64,000 bases of DNA from Kitasatospora humi (GTDB taxonomy: Bacteria; Actinomycetota; Actinomycetes; Streptomycetales; Streptomycetaceae), in assembly GCF_020907985.1 (NCBI RefSeq), contig NZ_JAJJPA010000015.1, forward strand, positions 1-64,000, written 5' to 3'. The translations under genes and the position numbers were made by a program. Of this stretch, positions 41,123 to 50,607 are shown one piece after another. The notes under the pieces are model-generated. The model did not search any database. It was not told where the DNA came from and worked only from the letters and a program-made list of their open reading frames with translations. The stretch's first letter is position 1, and each line of letters starts with the position of its first letter.

Positions 41123-44100
41123 ATGTCCGCTGCCGGGAACCGCCTCAGCCGACCGGAGAACCGGTTGGTCCGCCGGGGCTTCACCGACCCGGAGGCCGCC
41201 GTCCGCCGACTGGGCGCACCCGCGCTGGCGGGCCTGGCGGACGATCCGATCCTGCTGGACGCGCTCGGCGCCGCCGCCGACCCGGACCTGGCGCTGCTCG
41301 GCCTGGCCCGCCTGCTGGAGGCGCTCCCGGGCAGCGAGCGGCAGGCCCTGCGCGACACCCTGACCGCGTCCAAGCCGCTGCGTGACCGGTTGCTGGGCGT
41401 GCTGGGCGCCTCCGCCGCGCTCGGTGACCACCTGGCCACCCACCCGCGGGACTGGCACGCCCTGGTCACCTTCGAGCTGCGCGACATCCATCCGGGCACC
41501 GCCGACTTCCGCGAGGAGCTGGAGCGGCAGGTGCGCGACTCGTCGGCGGAGCCCGCCGACGCCCTTCGGGTCGCCTACCGGCGCTGCCTGCTCACCATCG
41601 CCGCGCGCGACCTGACCGACACCGCCGACTTCGAGCAGACCGCGGCCGAACTGGCGGACCTGGCCGGCGCCACACTGCGCACCGCCCTGCAGATCGCGAG
41701 CGAGCGGGAGCCGGCCGCCGCCGACGCCTGCCGGCTCGCAGTGATCGGGATGGGCAAGTGCGGCGGCCGGGAGCTGAACTACGTCTCGGACGTGGACGTG
41801 ATCTTCGTTGCCGAGGCCCGCGAGGGGGTCGAGGAGAGCCGCGCGCTGCAGGCGGCCACCCGGCTGGCCGCGGCGATGATGCGGCTCTGCTCGGACACCA
41901 CCCGGGAGGGCACCATCTGGCCGGTGGACGCCAACCTGCGCCCGGAGGGCCGCAACGGCCCGCTGGTGCGCACCCTGGCCAGCCACCTCGCCTACTACCA
42001 GCGCTGGGCCAAGACCTGGGAGTTCCAGGCACTGCTCAAGGCCCGCCCGGTGGCCGGCGACGCCGAGCTGGGCGAGGCCTACGTGGCGGCGCTGGCCCCG
42101 ATGGTGTGGCAGGCGGCCGAGCGGGAGAACTTCGTCGCCGACGTCCAGCAGATGCGCCGCCGGGTGGTCGAGGCGATCCCGGTGACCGAGCTGGACCGGC
42201 AGCTCAAGCTCGGGCCGGGCGGCCTGCGCGACGTGGAGTTCTCGGTCCAGCTGCTGCAGCTGGTGCACGGCCGCACCGACGTCGAGTTGCGCAGCGGCAA
42301 CACCCTGACCGCGCTCAAGGCGCTCTCCGCCGGCGGCTACGTGGGCCGGGCCGACGCCGCCGCGCTGGACAGCGCCTACCGGTTCCTGCGTTCCCTGGAG
42401 CACCGGATCCAGCTGCACCGGCTGCGCCGCACCCATCTGATGCCGACCGATCCGGCCGACCTGCGCCGGCTGGCCCGCTCGCTGGCCCCGATGATCAACG
42501 ACGACACCCGGGCCGACCCGGTCGCCGCGCTGAACCGGGAGTGGAAGCGGCACGCGCTGGAGGTCCGGCGGCTGCACGAGAAGCTCTTCTACCGTCCGCT
42601 GCTGGCCGCGGTCGCCAGCCTGTCCAGTGGCGAGGCGGTCACGCCGGGCACGCACGCGATGACCCCGCAGGCGGCCCAGGCCCGGCTGGAGGCGCTGGGC
42701 TTCGCCGACCCGCCGGCCGCGCTGCGCCACTTGCAGGCGTTGGCCAGCGGGGTCAGCCGGAAGGCGGCGATCCAGCGGACCCTGCTGCCGGTGCTGCTGG
42801 CCAGGTTCAGCGACTCGGCCGACCCGGACGCCGGGCTGCTGGGGTTCCGCCAGGTCTCCGACGCGCTCGGCCGCACACCCTGGTACCTGAGGCTGCTGCG
42901 GGACGAGAGCGCCGCGGCCGAGGACCTGGCCCGGGTGCTGTCGGCCGGCCGGCTGGCGCCCGACCTGCTGCTGCGGGCGCCGGAGGCGGTGGCGCTGCTG
43001 GGCGATCCGCGCGGTCTGGCGGCGCGCGGCCGGGAGGCGCTGGAGGGCGAGATCCTGGCGGCGGTGGGCCGGGCGCCGGGTGCCGCCCAGGCGGTGGCGG
43101 CGGCTCGCTCGGTGCGCCGGCGGGAGCTGTTCCGCACGTCGGCCGCCGACCTGCTCGGCCGCTTCGGCGACGATCCGGCCGAGGCGCTGGAGCTGGCCTC
43201 CGGCGCGCTCACCGATCTGAACGCCGCCACCCTGTCGGGCGCCCTGGCCGGCTGCGTCGCCGACTGGGAGCGGCGGCACGGCGAGCCGCTGCCGGCCCGG
43301 ATCGCGGTGATCGCGATGGGGCGGTTCGGCGGTCATGAGCTGGGTTACGGTTCGGACGCCGACGTGCTCTTCGTGCACGAGCCGCTGCCGGGCACCGAAC
43401 GGGACGCGACCGCGGCGGCCCGCTCGGTCTGCAACGAGCTGCGCGCCCTGCTGGCGGCCCCGGCCATCGAGCCGCCGCTGCTGGTCGACGCCGATCTGCG
43501 GCCGGAGGGGCGGCAGGGTGCCCTGGTGCGCACCCTCGGCTCGTACCAGGCCTACTACCAGCGCTGGTCGCACGTCTGGGAGAGCCAGGCGCTGCTGCGG
43601 GCCGAGCCGGTGGCCGGGGACAAGGCGCTGGGGGAGCGGTTCGTCGAGCTGATCGACCCGCTGCGCTACCCGGTCGAGGGGGTGTCGGAGGCCGATCTGC
43701 GGGAGATCCGGCGGATCAAGGCACGGGTGGAGAACGAGCGGCTGCCGCGCGGGGCGGATCCGACCACCCACACCAAGCTCGGCCGGGGTGGTCTGGCCGA
43801 CGTCGAGTGGACGGTGCAGCTGCTCCAGCTGCGGCACGGCCACGAGCTGCCCGGACTGCGCACCACCCGGACCAGGCAGGCGCTGCTGGCCGCCGTCCGG
43901 GCCGGACTGCTGAACGCGGAGGACGGCGAGGTGCTGGACACCGCCTGGGTGCTGGCCTCCCGGGTGCGCTCCGCGGTGATGCTGGTGCGCGGCCGCCCGG
44001 GGGACAGCTTCCCCAGCGGACCGCGCGAGCTGGCCGGCGTGGCCCGCTACCTGGGCTACGGCGGGGGCCGCACCGGCGAGCTGGTGGACGACTACCGGCG

Positions 44101-44149
44101 GATCACCCGGCAGGCCCGCTCGGTGGTCGAGCGGGTCTTCTACGGGTGA
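41123..44149 (+). CDS. glnE: Bifunctional glutamine synthetase adenylyltransferase/deadenylylase
   Basis: 1,008 residues, full length. Switches GSI activity by adding or removing AMP on a Tyr. Two nucleotidyltransferase cores: GMGKCGGRELNYVSDVDV near 210 and AMGRFGGHELGYGSDADV near 730, each followed by a GlnD/PII-uridylyltransferase-like helical domain (PVDANLRPEGRNGPLVRTL and VDADLRPEGRQGALVRTLGS; LKLGPGGLRDVEFSVQLLQL and KLGRGGLADVEWTVQLLQL). In E. coli PII controls this enzyme; Streptomyces GlnE works largely without PII control. Start MSAAGNRLSRP with GGGAGGGC upstream. Same strand as glnA2 but separated by the DUF11 gene and two terminators. Confidence 0.96.
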   Translation: MSAAGNRLSRPENRLVRRGFTDPEAAVRRLGAPALAGLADDPILLDALGAAADPDLALLGLARLLEALPGSERQALRDTLTASKPLRDRLLGVLGASAALGDHLATHPRDWHALVTFELRDIHPGTADFREELERQVRDSSAEPADALRVAYRRCLLTIAARDLTDTADFEQTAAELADLAGATLRTALQIASEREPAAADACRLAVIGMGKCGGRELNYVSDVDVIFVAEAREGVEESRALQAATRLAAAMMRLCSDTTREGTIWPVDANLRPEGRNGPLVRTLASHLAYYQRWAKTWEFQALLKARPVAGDAELGEAYVAALAPMVWQAAERENFVADVQQMRRRVVEAIPVTELDRQLKLGPGGLRDVEFSVQLLQLVHGRTDVELRSGNTLTALKALSAGGYVGRADAAALDSAYRFLRSLEHRIQLHRLRRTHLMPTDPADLRRLARSLAPMINDDTRADPVAALNREWKRHALEVRRLHEKLFYRPLLAAVASLSSGEAVTPGTHAMTPQAAQARLEALGFADPPAALRHLQALASGVSRKAAIQRTLLPVLLARFSDSADPDAGLLGFRQVSDALGRTPWYLRLLRDESAAAEDLARVLSAGRLAPDLLLRAPEAVALLGDPRGLAARGREALEGEILAAVGRAPGAAQAVAAARSVRRRELFRTSAADLLGRFGDDPAEALELASGALTDLNAATLSGALAGCVADWERRHGEPLPARIAVIAMGRFGGHELGYGSDADVLFVHEPLPGTERDATAAARSVCNELRALLAAPAIEPPLLVDADLRPEGRQGALVRTLGSYQAYYQRWSHVWESQALLRAEPVAGDKALGERFVELIDPLRYPVEGVSEADLREIRRIKARVENERLPRGADPTTHTKLGRGGLADVEWTVQLLQLRHGHELPGLRTTRTRQALLAAVRAGLLNAEDGEVLDTAWVLASRVRSAVMLVRGRPGDSFPSGPRELAGVARYLGYGGGRTGELVDDYRRITRQARSVVERVFYG

Positions 44150-44184
44150 GCCCGCTGGTACGAGCGGCCCGCGGGTGACCGGTG

Positions 44185-45219
44185 TCAGCGGCCGACCCGG
44201 ACGCCCACCGGGGTGGGCCGCTGCTCCGGCAGCGTGCCGGTCTCGGCCCCGGCCTGCCAGGACGCCGGGATCTGCGGGAACTGGTAGGCCCAGCGGTGGT
44301 AGACCAGCCGGGTGACCAGGAACCCGATGGCCAGGCAGAGGGCGCCGCCGACCGCGTCCATCCAGAAGTGGTTGGCGGTGGCGATGATCACCACCAGGGT
44401 GGCGGCCGGATAGGCCAGGCCCAGCGCCCGCACCCAGAGGCGCTCGGCCAGGAAGAAGATGCTCAGCCCGCACCACAGCGACCAGCCGATGTGCATCGAG
44501 GGCATCGCCGCGTACTTGTTGGTGACGCTGGCCGCCGCGCCCGAGGCCAGGGAGCCCCAGGTGTGGTGGGCGATCACGGTGTCGACGAAGCCGCCGCCGT
44601 TCATCAGCCTGGGTGGCGCCAGCGGGAAGAAGTAGAACCCGATCAGGGCGATGAACGTGGTGACGGCCAGGGCCAGGCGCGACGCCGCGTAGCGCCCGGG
44701 GTGGCTGCGGTAGAGCCAGATCAGCACCCCGAGCGTCATGATGAAGTGCAGTGTGGCGTAGTAGTAGTTCATCCCCGTGATCAACCAGCCCACCCGGTCG
44801 AGGGTGTGGTTGACCCAGCGCTCCACGGCGACGTCGAAGTCCTGTTCGGTGTGCCACACCCAGGAGGCGTGCCGCTGGGCGAGTGCGTCCTGCTGCGGCA
44901 CGGCGTTGCGGACGATGTTGTAGAGCCAGTAGGTGATGCCCATCAGGGCGATCTCGAACCAGAGTCGGGGCCGCTTGGGTCCGCGGCGGGCGCGGGCGAT
45001 CCGGCGGCGCAGCGAGTCGGCCGAACTGACGGCCGTGCTGCCGCCGGTTCCGTCCGCGGCCTCGGCGGCCGGGCCGCCCGGGGTCTGGACGGAATCGCCG
45101 TGACGGGGTGCGGCGGTGTCATCACCGCCTGGCGCGTGGATGGTCGATTCCCCCATGGGGGAAGAGTCTGCCAGACGTTCTGTGGCCGTCCGATCATCCT
45201 CTGGTCGTGGATTCGTCAC
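44185..45219 (-). CDS. PAP2-type membrane phosphatase/transferase (inositol phosphorylceramide synthase-like)
   Basis: 344 residues from GTG 45219, chosen for its GGGAGGAC ribosome site; ATG 45156 lacks one. A hydrophilic N-terminal 105 residues, then six membrane helices (LWFEIALMGITYWLYNIVRN, LHFIMTLGVLIWLY, ALAVTTFIALIGFYFF). AUR1/PAP2 motifs: FPLAPPRLMNGGGFVDT, YAAMPSMHIGWSLW (catalytic His), ATANHFWMDAVGGALCL (second His and Asp). Probably moves phosphoinositol or related groups among lipids. Convergent with glnE. Confidence 0.85.
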   Translation of the reverse strand: MTNPRPEDDRTATERLADSSPMGESTIHAPGGDDTAAPRHGDSVQTPGGPAAEAADGTGGSTAVSSADSLRRRIARARRGPKRPRLWFEIALMGITYWLYNIVRNAVPQQDALAQRHASWVWHTEQDFDVAVERWVNHTLDRVGWLITGMNYYYATLHFIMTLGVLIWLYRSHPGRYAASRLALAVTTFIALIGFYFFPLAPPRLMNGGGFVDTVIAHHTWGSLASGAAASVTNKYAAMPSMHIGWSLWCGLSIFFLAERLWVRALGLAYPAATLVVIIATANHFWMDAVGGALCLAIGFLVTRLVYHRWAYQFPQIPASWQAGAETGTLPEQRPTPVGVRVGR

Positions 45220-46155
45220 CGACTGTCCTCCCGCGGTACTAGGTGACCACCCCCAGTCGGGACGGGGGAGTCGGCACGGTACGCCCGATGGCGACGCGTC
45301 GGAGGGACACACATCGGATTCCATTGTTACGCCGCCGCGACGAGCCGGGCGAGGCGAGTCCCTTGGCGGGCAAGGGGCTTCGGCCGGCAACGGGATGGCG
45401 GCGGTGGCCGGCCGGCCTGCGGCGGCCGCGCGAACCGGCCGGGGTGGCTCCACCCGCCGCTCCCGGGCCGCCCCTTCGGCATCGCCGCCGCCCCACCGGT
45501 CGCCGGCCGGGAGCCGTCGCCGTGCCGCCCGAGCACAACTGTCCGGCCGGTGCGGCGGGGTCTTCGGTTGCTGAGCCGAAGTTCCGTCGGCCGAGCTGCT
45601 GTTGAGGTGTCCACCGGCGGCGCGCCGAGCGCGACGGGCGGGGCTGCCGACTGCCGCAACCGGTCGAGGTGGTCCGCTGCCGCCGCACGGCTGGACAACC
45701 CCCCGGCCGGCTCGGGCCGTTCGCGCGGAGCAGCGCGCCCGTCGAGCGGTACTGCCGGTTCCTCCGGATCAAGCAGCCCGAGGATCTTCACGGTTCCTGC
45801 ACGTACGGTGGCGGTGTTCCCGCAACGCCCAGTCGGTATCGGCTCCGTACTGATCGAGTACCAAGTCGGCGACCGGCCGCGCGTCATCACGGAAGGCGGC
45901 GGGACCGGGGTTGCCGCTGATCGGGCCGGTGATCAGCGGCAATTGAGGAAGTCGGGTCCGGATAAGGGCACCGACTTTCTGTCAATTGATGCTTCAGTGG
46001 GGTTGGAGAGGCGTTGTCAATCCTGTAAACAATGAAGTCAAGTCGGGTGCGGGTCGCCCCGCCGGCCGACGGCGAGTTGCGCGCAGGCCCGCCGCCGACG
46101 GGCCTGCGCGAACACGGTCGACCCGACTCCTGACGACTCGAACGCAAGGACGCGC
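45220..46155. other. 930-base region without a convincing gene
   Basis: All open frames give Arg/Pro/Ser-rich products with biased composition. The right end (45950-46050) is unusually AT-rich for this DNA, with TCAATTGA, GTTGTCAAT and TGTAAACAATG, marking the promoter of the XRE-TPR gene. Possibly decayed coding DNA or long untranslated leaders of divergent genes. Confidence 0.5.
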
Positions 46156-47544
46156 ATGGATACGGGGCAGGACGCCACGATGGAGATCGGCCGCCGCCTT
46201 CGCGATCTGCGCCGCGAGCGCGGCCTCAAGCAGAGCGACTTGGCCGGCGAGGGCCTGTCGGTCAGCTACCTGTCGCTGCTGGAGTCCGGCAAGCGGCCGC
46301 TCACCCCGGCCATCCTGCGCCGACTGGCCGGCGAACTAGGGTGCACAGTGGAGTACTTGCGCACCGGTCGGGAGAGCAGCCAGGAGCGGGAGCGCCAGCG
46401 GGAGTTGCTGCTCTGCGTCACCCTGGGCGAACTCGCCCTGCGGGAGGGCGACTACCAGCGGACGCTGGCGGTCTGCGAGGCGGTGCTGGCCGAGGAGCCG
46501 CCCGCCGAGGGGCCCACCCTGCGGCGGGCCATGATCGCCCGGGCCGACGCCCTGGAGCGGCTCGGCCGGCCCGGTGAGGCGCTCGGCGAGCTGCACCGGC
46601 TCTACCAGGAGACGGCGCTGGGGCCCGGCTCGGTCGAGTGGCTGCGGCTGGCCGTCGCGCTCTGCCGCTGCCACCTGCTGGCCGGTGAGCCGGGCAGCGC
46701 GGTGGAGGCGGGCGAGCACGCGCTGGCCAGGCTGGACGCCGTGCTCAGCGAGCCCACCGAGGACCAGTTGGGCCTGGGCGTGGTGCTGATCGAGGCGCAC
46801 CACCGCAACGGCGACCTGCGGGCCGCCCGCTGCCTGGCCGACCGGCTGCTGCCGCAGGCCGAGCGGCCGGCCACCCCCGCGGTGCGCGCCACCGCCTTCG
46901 AGGCGGCCAGCCGCCGCGCCCGGTCGGCCGGCAACACCGCGCTCGCCCTGACCCTGGCGGAACGCGCCCTGGCGCTGCCCGCCGAGGACGAGATGGCCCG
47001 CTGTCTGGGACTCCTCAAGGCCGGCTACGGCTCGCTGCTGCTGGACGGGTCGCAGCCGGAGCCGGACCGGGCCAAGAGCTACCTCGCCTCGGCCGGCCGC
47101 GAACTCGCCCTGCACGGCCGCATGTTGGACCGCGCAGGTTGCGAACTCAGCCTGGCCAGGGCCGATGTGATGCTCGGTGAGTACGCACAGGGCGCCGCCC
47201 ACGCCGAACGCGCGCTGCAGCTGGCCGGCGCCGAGCCGACCGGGGTCGGCGTCTGGGCCTGGCTGCAACTGGCCGAGGCCCGAAGGCTGCAGGGCCGCCC
47301 CGACCAGGCGGTGGCCTCGCTGCGCACCGCCGAACGGCTGCTGGACGGCCCCCGGCTGGCCGCCGGACGCGACCTGGCCGAGGCCTGGCGGGCGCTCGGC
47401 GACCTGTGGTTGAACAACCAGGACTCCGAGGCGGCGATGCGGGCCTACCGTCAGGGGCTCGCCGCGGCCGGGCTGTCCGGCGCCGCGCCGCTGCCCGCGG
47501 TGCTGCGCCCTGCCGTGCCGAGTGCGCACGGAGTTCACCGGTAG
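46156..47544 (+). CDS. XRE-family regulator with C-terminal TPR sensor
   Basis: 462 residues. HTH at about 10-65: EIGRRLRDLRRERGLKQSDL, LSVSYLSLLESGKRPLTPAI, LRRLAGELGCTVEYLRTGRE. The rest is TPR-like helical pairs (LGELALREGDYQRTLAVCEA, ..ADALERLGRPGEALGELHRLY, ..ALCRCHLLAGEPGSAVEAGEHAL, YRQGLAAAGLSG) as in the RRNPP/Rgg-like peptide-sensing regulators. Ligand unknown. Start ATG 46156 with AAGGA six bases upstream. A paralogue without HTH follows at 47644. Confidence 0.88.
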   Translation: MDTGQDATMEIGRRLRDLRRERGLKQSDLAGEGLSVSYLSLLESGKRPLTPAILRRLAGELGCTVEYLRTGRESSQERERQRELLLCVTLGELALREGDYQRTLAVCEAVLAEEPPAEGPTLRRAMIARADALERLGRPGEALGELHRLYQETALGPGSVEWLRLAVALCRCHLLAGEPGSAVEAGEHALARLDAVLSEPTEDQLGLGVVLIEAHHRNGDLRAARCLADRLLPQAERPATPAVRATAFEAASRRARSAGNTALALTLAERALALPAEDEMARCLGLLKAGYGSLLLDGSQPEPDRAKSYLASAGRELALHGRMLDRAGCELSLARADVMLGEYAQGAAHAERALQLAGAEPTGVGVWAWLQLAEARRLQGRPDQAVASLRTAERLLDGPRLAAGRDLAEAWRALGDLWLNNQDSEAAMRAYRQGLAAAGLSGAAPLPAVLRPAVPSAHGVHR

Positions 47545-47643
47545 TCGGCCTTGACGCCCATGGTTCGAACGTGAGTTGGCGGGTAGCCTGGGGCGGACCG
47601 CCGGTGCCCGCGGCGTCGGTGGCCCGTCACCTTGGGGGGAACC

Positions 47644-48765
47644 GTGTCACTTCGGCTGGACACCGCATTCGCCGAACTGGCGTTGCGCGCCGGCGGGGAC
47701 ACGGCGGCGCTGGCGGCCTTCCGGCAGGTGCTGGCCGCGGACCCGCCGCCCGACCGGGCCACCGCCTGGCGGGCCCGCCGCGGGCAGGCCTGGGCGCTGG
47801 AGAAGCTGGGACGCCTGGAGGAGGCGATCACCGAGTACCGGGAGCTGCTGGCCGCGGCCGAGGCGGTGCCGGGCAGCGCGGACTGGGCGCTGCTGACGGT
47901 GGCGCTGTGCCGGTGCTACCGGGACGTCGGGGACCATGGGATGAGCATCGACCTGGGGGAACGGGCACTGCGCGAGCTGGCCGCCGCCGAGGTCGAGCCG
48001 ATCCACGAGCACGTGCAGCTCGGCTCCACCCTGATGGGCTGCTACGTGGTGCGCGGTGACCTGACCTCGGCCCAGCTGCTGGCCGAGCAGTTGCTGCCGC
48101 TCGCCGAGCGCGCCGACTCCCGGGTCGCCAGGGGTGCGGTGGAATGGAACCGGTCGGTGATCGCCCGGGAGCAGGGCCGTCTCGCGGATGCTCTCCAACT
48201 CGCCGAGCGCGCCTTGGTGTTGATGGCCGAGGCGGACAACGAGCGGCACCAGGGGATGCTCCGGGTGAACCTGGCGTCGGTGCTGCTGGCCGGTGGCGAG
48301 CCGCGCCGCGCGGTGGAACTGCTCGCCACCGCGCATCCGGTCCTGGCGGACCATGCCCAGACGCACGAGGCCGTGCTGGCGATGGCGCTGCACGCCGAGG
48401 CGCTGGTCCAACTCGGGGACCCGGACGCGGCGCTGGCCTGGGTGGAGCGCGGGCGCGCCCTGCTGGACCGCGGTCGCCGGCCGTTCTGGCCGCACCGGGC
48501 GCAACTCGCCCTGGTCGCGGCCCGGGCCCGGCTGCTGGCCGGCCAGGACGGGCCGGGGGAGGCCGAGCTGCGGGGCTGCGCGGCGCTGCTGGGCCGGGCG
48601 GCGCCGGACCGCCCGGTGGCCGTGCTGTGGCGCCAACTGGGTGACGTCTGGGCCGAGCGGCAGCAGCCGGACGAGGCGATGTCGGCCTATCAGACGGCGT
48701 TGACCGTGCTGGGCCTGCCCGCCGCGTCCATGCCGGCGACCGGACGGCGGCGGGCGCTCTCCTGA
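47644..48765 (+). CDS. TPR protein, paralogue of the upstream regulator lacking the DNA-binding domain
   Basis: 373 residues from GTG 47644 with GGGGGGA upstream. It aligns with the TPR part of the preceding protein: GQAWALEKLGRLEEAITEYRELLAA with ADALERLGRPGEALGELHRL; PGSADWALLTVALCRCY with PGSVEWLRLAVALCRCH; GDVWAERQQPDEAMSAYQTAL with GDLWLNNQDSEAAMRAYRQGL. So the gene arose by duplication and loss of the HTH, and may act as a decoy, partner or ligand sink for the regulator. Same strand, 99 bp apart. Confidence 0.82.
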   Translation: MSLRLDTAFAELALRAGGDTAALAAFRQVLAADPPPDRATAWRARRGQAWALEKLGRLEEAITEYRELLAAAEAVPGSADWALLTVALCRCYRDVGDHGMSIDLGERALRELAAAEVEPIHEHVQLGSTLMGCYVVRGDLTSAQLLAEQLLPLAERADSRVARGAVEWNRSVIAREQGRLADALQLAERALVLMAEADNERHQGMLRVNLASVLLAGGEPRRAVELLATAHPVLADHAQTHEAVLAMALHAEALVQLGDPDAALAWVERGRALLDRGRRPFWPHRAQLALVAARARLLAGQDGPGEAELRGCAALLGRAAPDRPVAVLWRQLGDVWAERQQPDEAMSAYQTALTVLGLPAASMPATGRRRALS

Positions 48766-48858
48766 GCGCCGGCCCACGGTTGTCAAATGCTGTCAAGTAT
48801 CTGGTAAAGGGCCTGGTGGGCGGCCGAATCGGGCATCGAGCGCCTACGATCACGCGGT

Positions 48859-49197
48859 ATGAAGCTGATCACCGCCGTCCTCAAGCCGTTCAAGCTGGAG
48901 GACGTCAAGGCCGCGCTGCAGGAGCTGGGCGTCCACGGGCTGACCGTCACCGAAGCCACCGGTTACGGCCGCCAGCACGGCCACACGGAGGTCTACCGGG
49001 GCGCCGAGTACCGAGTCGACCTGGTTCCCAAGGTGCGCCTGGAGACCGTGGTGGAGGACGACGACGCCGAACGGGTGATGGCCGCCATCGTGCAGGCCGC
49101 CCGCACCGGCCGGATCGGCGACGGCAAGGTCTGGGCCGTCCCCGTCGACACCCTGATCCGGGTGCGGACGGGAGAACGGGGGCCGGACGCGATCTGA
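48859..49197 (+). CDS. glnB: Orphan PII nitrogen-signalling protein
   Basis: 112 residues. MKLITAVLKPFKLEDVKAAL, T-loop TGYGRQHGHTEVYRGAEY with Y51, the modification site, B-loop and C-loop regions (RTGRIGDGKVWAVPVDTLI). All PII landmarks are intact, but ATGYGRQHGH and RVDLVPKVRLE differ from the usual GFGRQKGH and VPKVKIE, and the C-terminal tail is RTGERGPDAI. Streptomyces normally has one PII (GlnK) beside amtB and glnD; here neither is present. Probably a second PII binding ATP/ADP and 2-oxoglutarate with an unknown partner. GTATGAAG start; short leader with two TGTCAA motifs. Confidence 0.9.
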   Translation: MKLITAVLKPFKLEDVKAALQELGVHGLTVTEATGYGRQHGHTEVYRGAEYRVDLVPKVRLETVVEDDDAERVMAAIVQAARTGRIGDGKVWAVPVDTLIRVRTGERGPDAI

Positions 49198-49299
49198 CCC
49201 GGCGTCAACTGCGTGGACGTACAAGGCGGCACGAACGGGTGACCGCGTGCCACCCTGGATCCCTCATCCTAGGTGTCACCCGTTCGATCGGGGGAAGCC

Positions 49300-49614
49300 A
49301 TGCGGCTACCTGACGTCCACGTCGTCCCCACCGCGCTCGTCGGATACGGCTCGGTGGTGGCCGGGCAGTGCGAAGCCCTGCGTCCGATCAAGGCCGCGCT
49401 CGCCCGGATCCAGGTACCGGCCGGAGCGTTCGGCAAGCTTCCGGGCTCCGCCGGCCTGCACGCCTCGTACACCGAGCACGCCGACGCCGAGCAGCGCAAC
49501 ACCGGCGACCTGGTGGACTGCCTGGACGCCATCGCCGTCGGCCTGCACACCACCGCCGCCAACTACACGGCCGCCGAGGCGGAGCTGGCCGGCCTGTTCG
49601 GGGCCCGGCAGTGA
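49300..49614 (+). CDS. ESX/EspC-like small secreted protein (WXG100-type partner)
   Basis: 104 residues: MRLPDVHVVPTALVGYGSVV, AGQCEALRPIKAALARIQVP, GLHASYTEHADAEQRNTGDL, IAVGLHTTAANYTAAEAELA. Two long helices with a hinge at PAGAFGKLPG and a C-terminal YTAAEAEL, like type VII secretion substrates of the EspC/DUF2580 group. Its stop overlaps the next gene's GTG (GTGA). Confidence 0.75.
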   Translation: MRLPDVHVVPTALVGYGSVVAGQCEALRPIKAALARIQVPAGAFGKLPGSAGLHASYTEHADAEQRNTGDLVDCLDAIAVGLHTTAANYTAAEAELAGLFGARQ

Positions 49615-50582
49615 AGGAACCCGACCGGGTCGGCAGCGATGACGCCTACGCGTGGATCAGCGCCACCCCGGCACCGCCGACCCCGCTGCCGCTGCTTCCC
49701 GCGTCCGACCCCGGCGCGATCGGTTCCGGCATCGACTCGGTGGTCAAGGGCGTGCTCGAAGCCACCGGGCTGCTGGACCGGCTCGACGGGGTCACCGGTC
49801 AGCCGCAGGCCCTCATGGCCGCTGCCCAGGGCTGGCAGGACCAGGCCGCCGCACTGCGCGAGGTCGCCGAGGCACTGCGCCGCGGTGCCGCCCCGGTCGC
49901 CCGGCAGTGGCACGGCAAGGCCTCGAACGCCTTCGGCACCCGCCTGGGCCGGGTGGTGGAGGCCATCGACGCCACCGCCGACGACGCCGACGCCACCGCC
50001 GGCCTCCTCGGCAGCGCGGCCGCCGAGTGCCGGTTCGCCGAGAACGCGGTGATCGCCGTCATCCGCGAGGCCATCGAGTGGATCGCGGTCACGCTGGCGG
50101 CCGGCGCCATCGCGGACTTCCTGACCATGGGCCTGGCGACGATCGTGGACACGCTGGTGGCGGAGGAGGAGATGGCGGTCTTCATCGCCCGGGTCTCGGC
50201 GGTGTCGGAGCGGCTGGGGGAGGCCCTGAAGGAGCTCGACGAAGCCCTGAAGGCGATGCGGGAGGCCGAGGGGGTCTGCGGCGCCTACCAGGAGTCCAAG
50301 GACGTCCGGACCGTCATCAAGGCCCTTCGGACGGGCGGCAAGGTGGCCTGGAACCCGCTGACCTATCCGGCGGCCTACACGGGCTCCAACCTTGCCGGGC
50401 AACTCCTGTTCAAGCCGCTCACGGCCGGGCTGACCGAGCCGCTCGTCAAAGCGGTCACCGGTATGACCGGTGACCCGGGATCGCCGGCGCGCGGGCTGAT
50501 CTCGGACGCGGGCGAGCGAGCCGGTGACCCGCCGCCGCCCTACCACGTGCCCGGCAGCCGGGCGGAGCGGGCCCCCGGCTGA
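49611..50582 (+). CDS. WXG100-domain protein with long C-terminal extension
   Basis: 323 residues. A helical hairpin with the WXG-like turn QWHGKASNAFGTRLG near residue 105, flanked by QGWQDQAAALREVAEALRRG and VVEAIDATADDADATAGLLG; then membrane-active-looking helices (AIEWIAVTLAAGAIADFLTMGLATIVDTLV) and a Gly/Pro tail. This is the N-terminal plan of LXG/WXG toxins or ESX substrates, but no toxin domain follows: the end SRAERAPG is disordered. Possibly an effector truncated at the tip or a channel-like scaffold. GTG start coupled to the previous gene. Confidence 0.75.
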   Translation: MKEPDRVGSDDAYAWISATPAPPTPLPLLPASDPGAIGSGIDSVVKGVLEATGLLDRLDGVTGQPQALMAAAQGWQDQAAALREVAEALRRGAAPVARQWHGKASNAFGTRLGRVVEAIDATADDADATAGLLGSAAAECRFAENAVIAVIREAIEWIAVTLAAGAIADFLTMGLATIVDTLVAEEEMAVFIARVSAVSERLGEALKELDEALKAMREAEGVCGAYQESKDVRTVIKALRTGGKVAWNPLTYPAAYTGSNLAGQLLFKPLTAGLTEPLVKAVTGMTGDPGSPARGLISDAGERAGDPPPPYHVPGSRAERAPG

Positions 50583-50607
50583 CCCCGGCGGCAGGAGAGT
50601 CACGGCC

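Noticed and set aside
40217..44857. Open frame of 1,546 codons on the minus strand
   Set aside because: Antisense across the DUF11 and glnE genes; Gly/Gln/Arg-rich with no recognisable motif.
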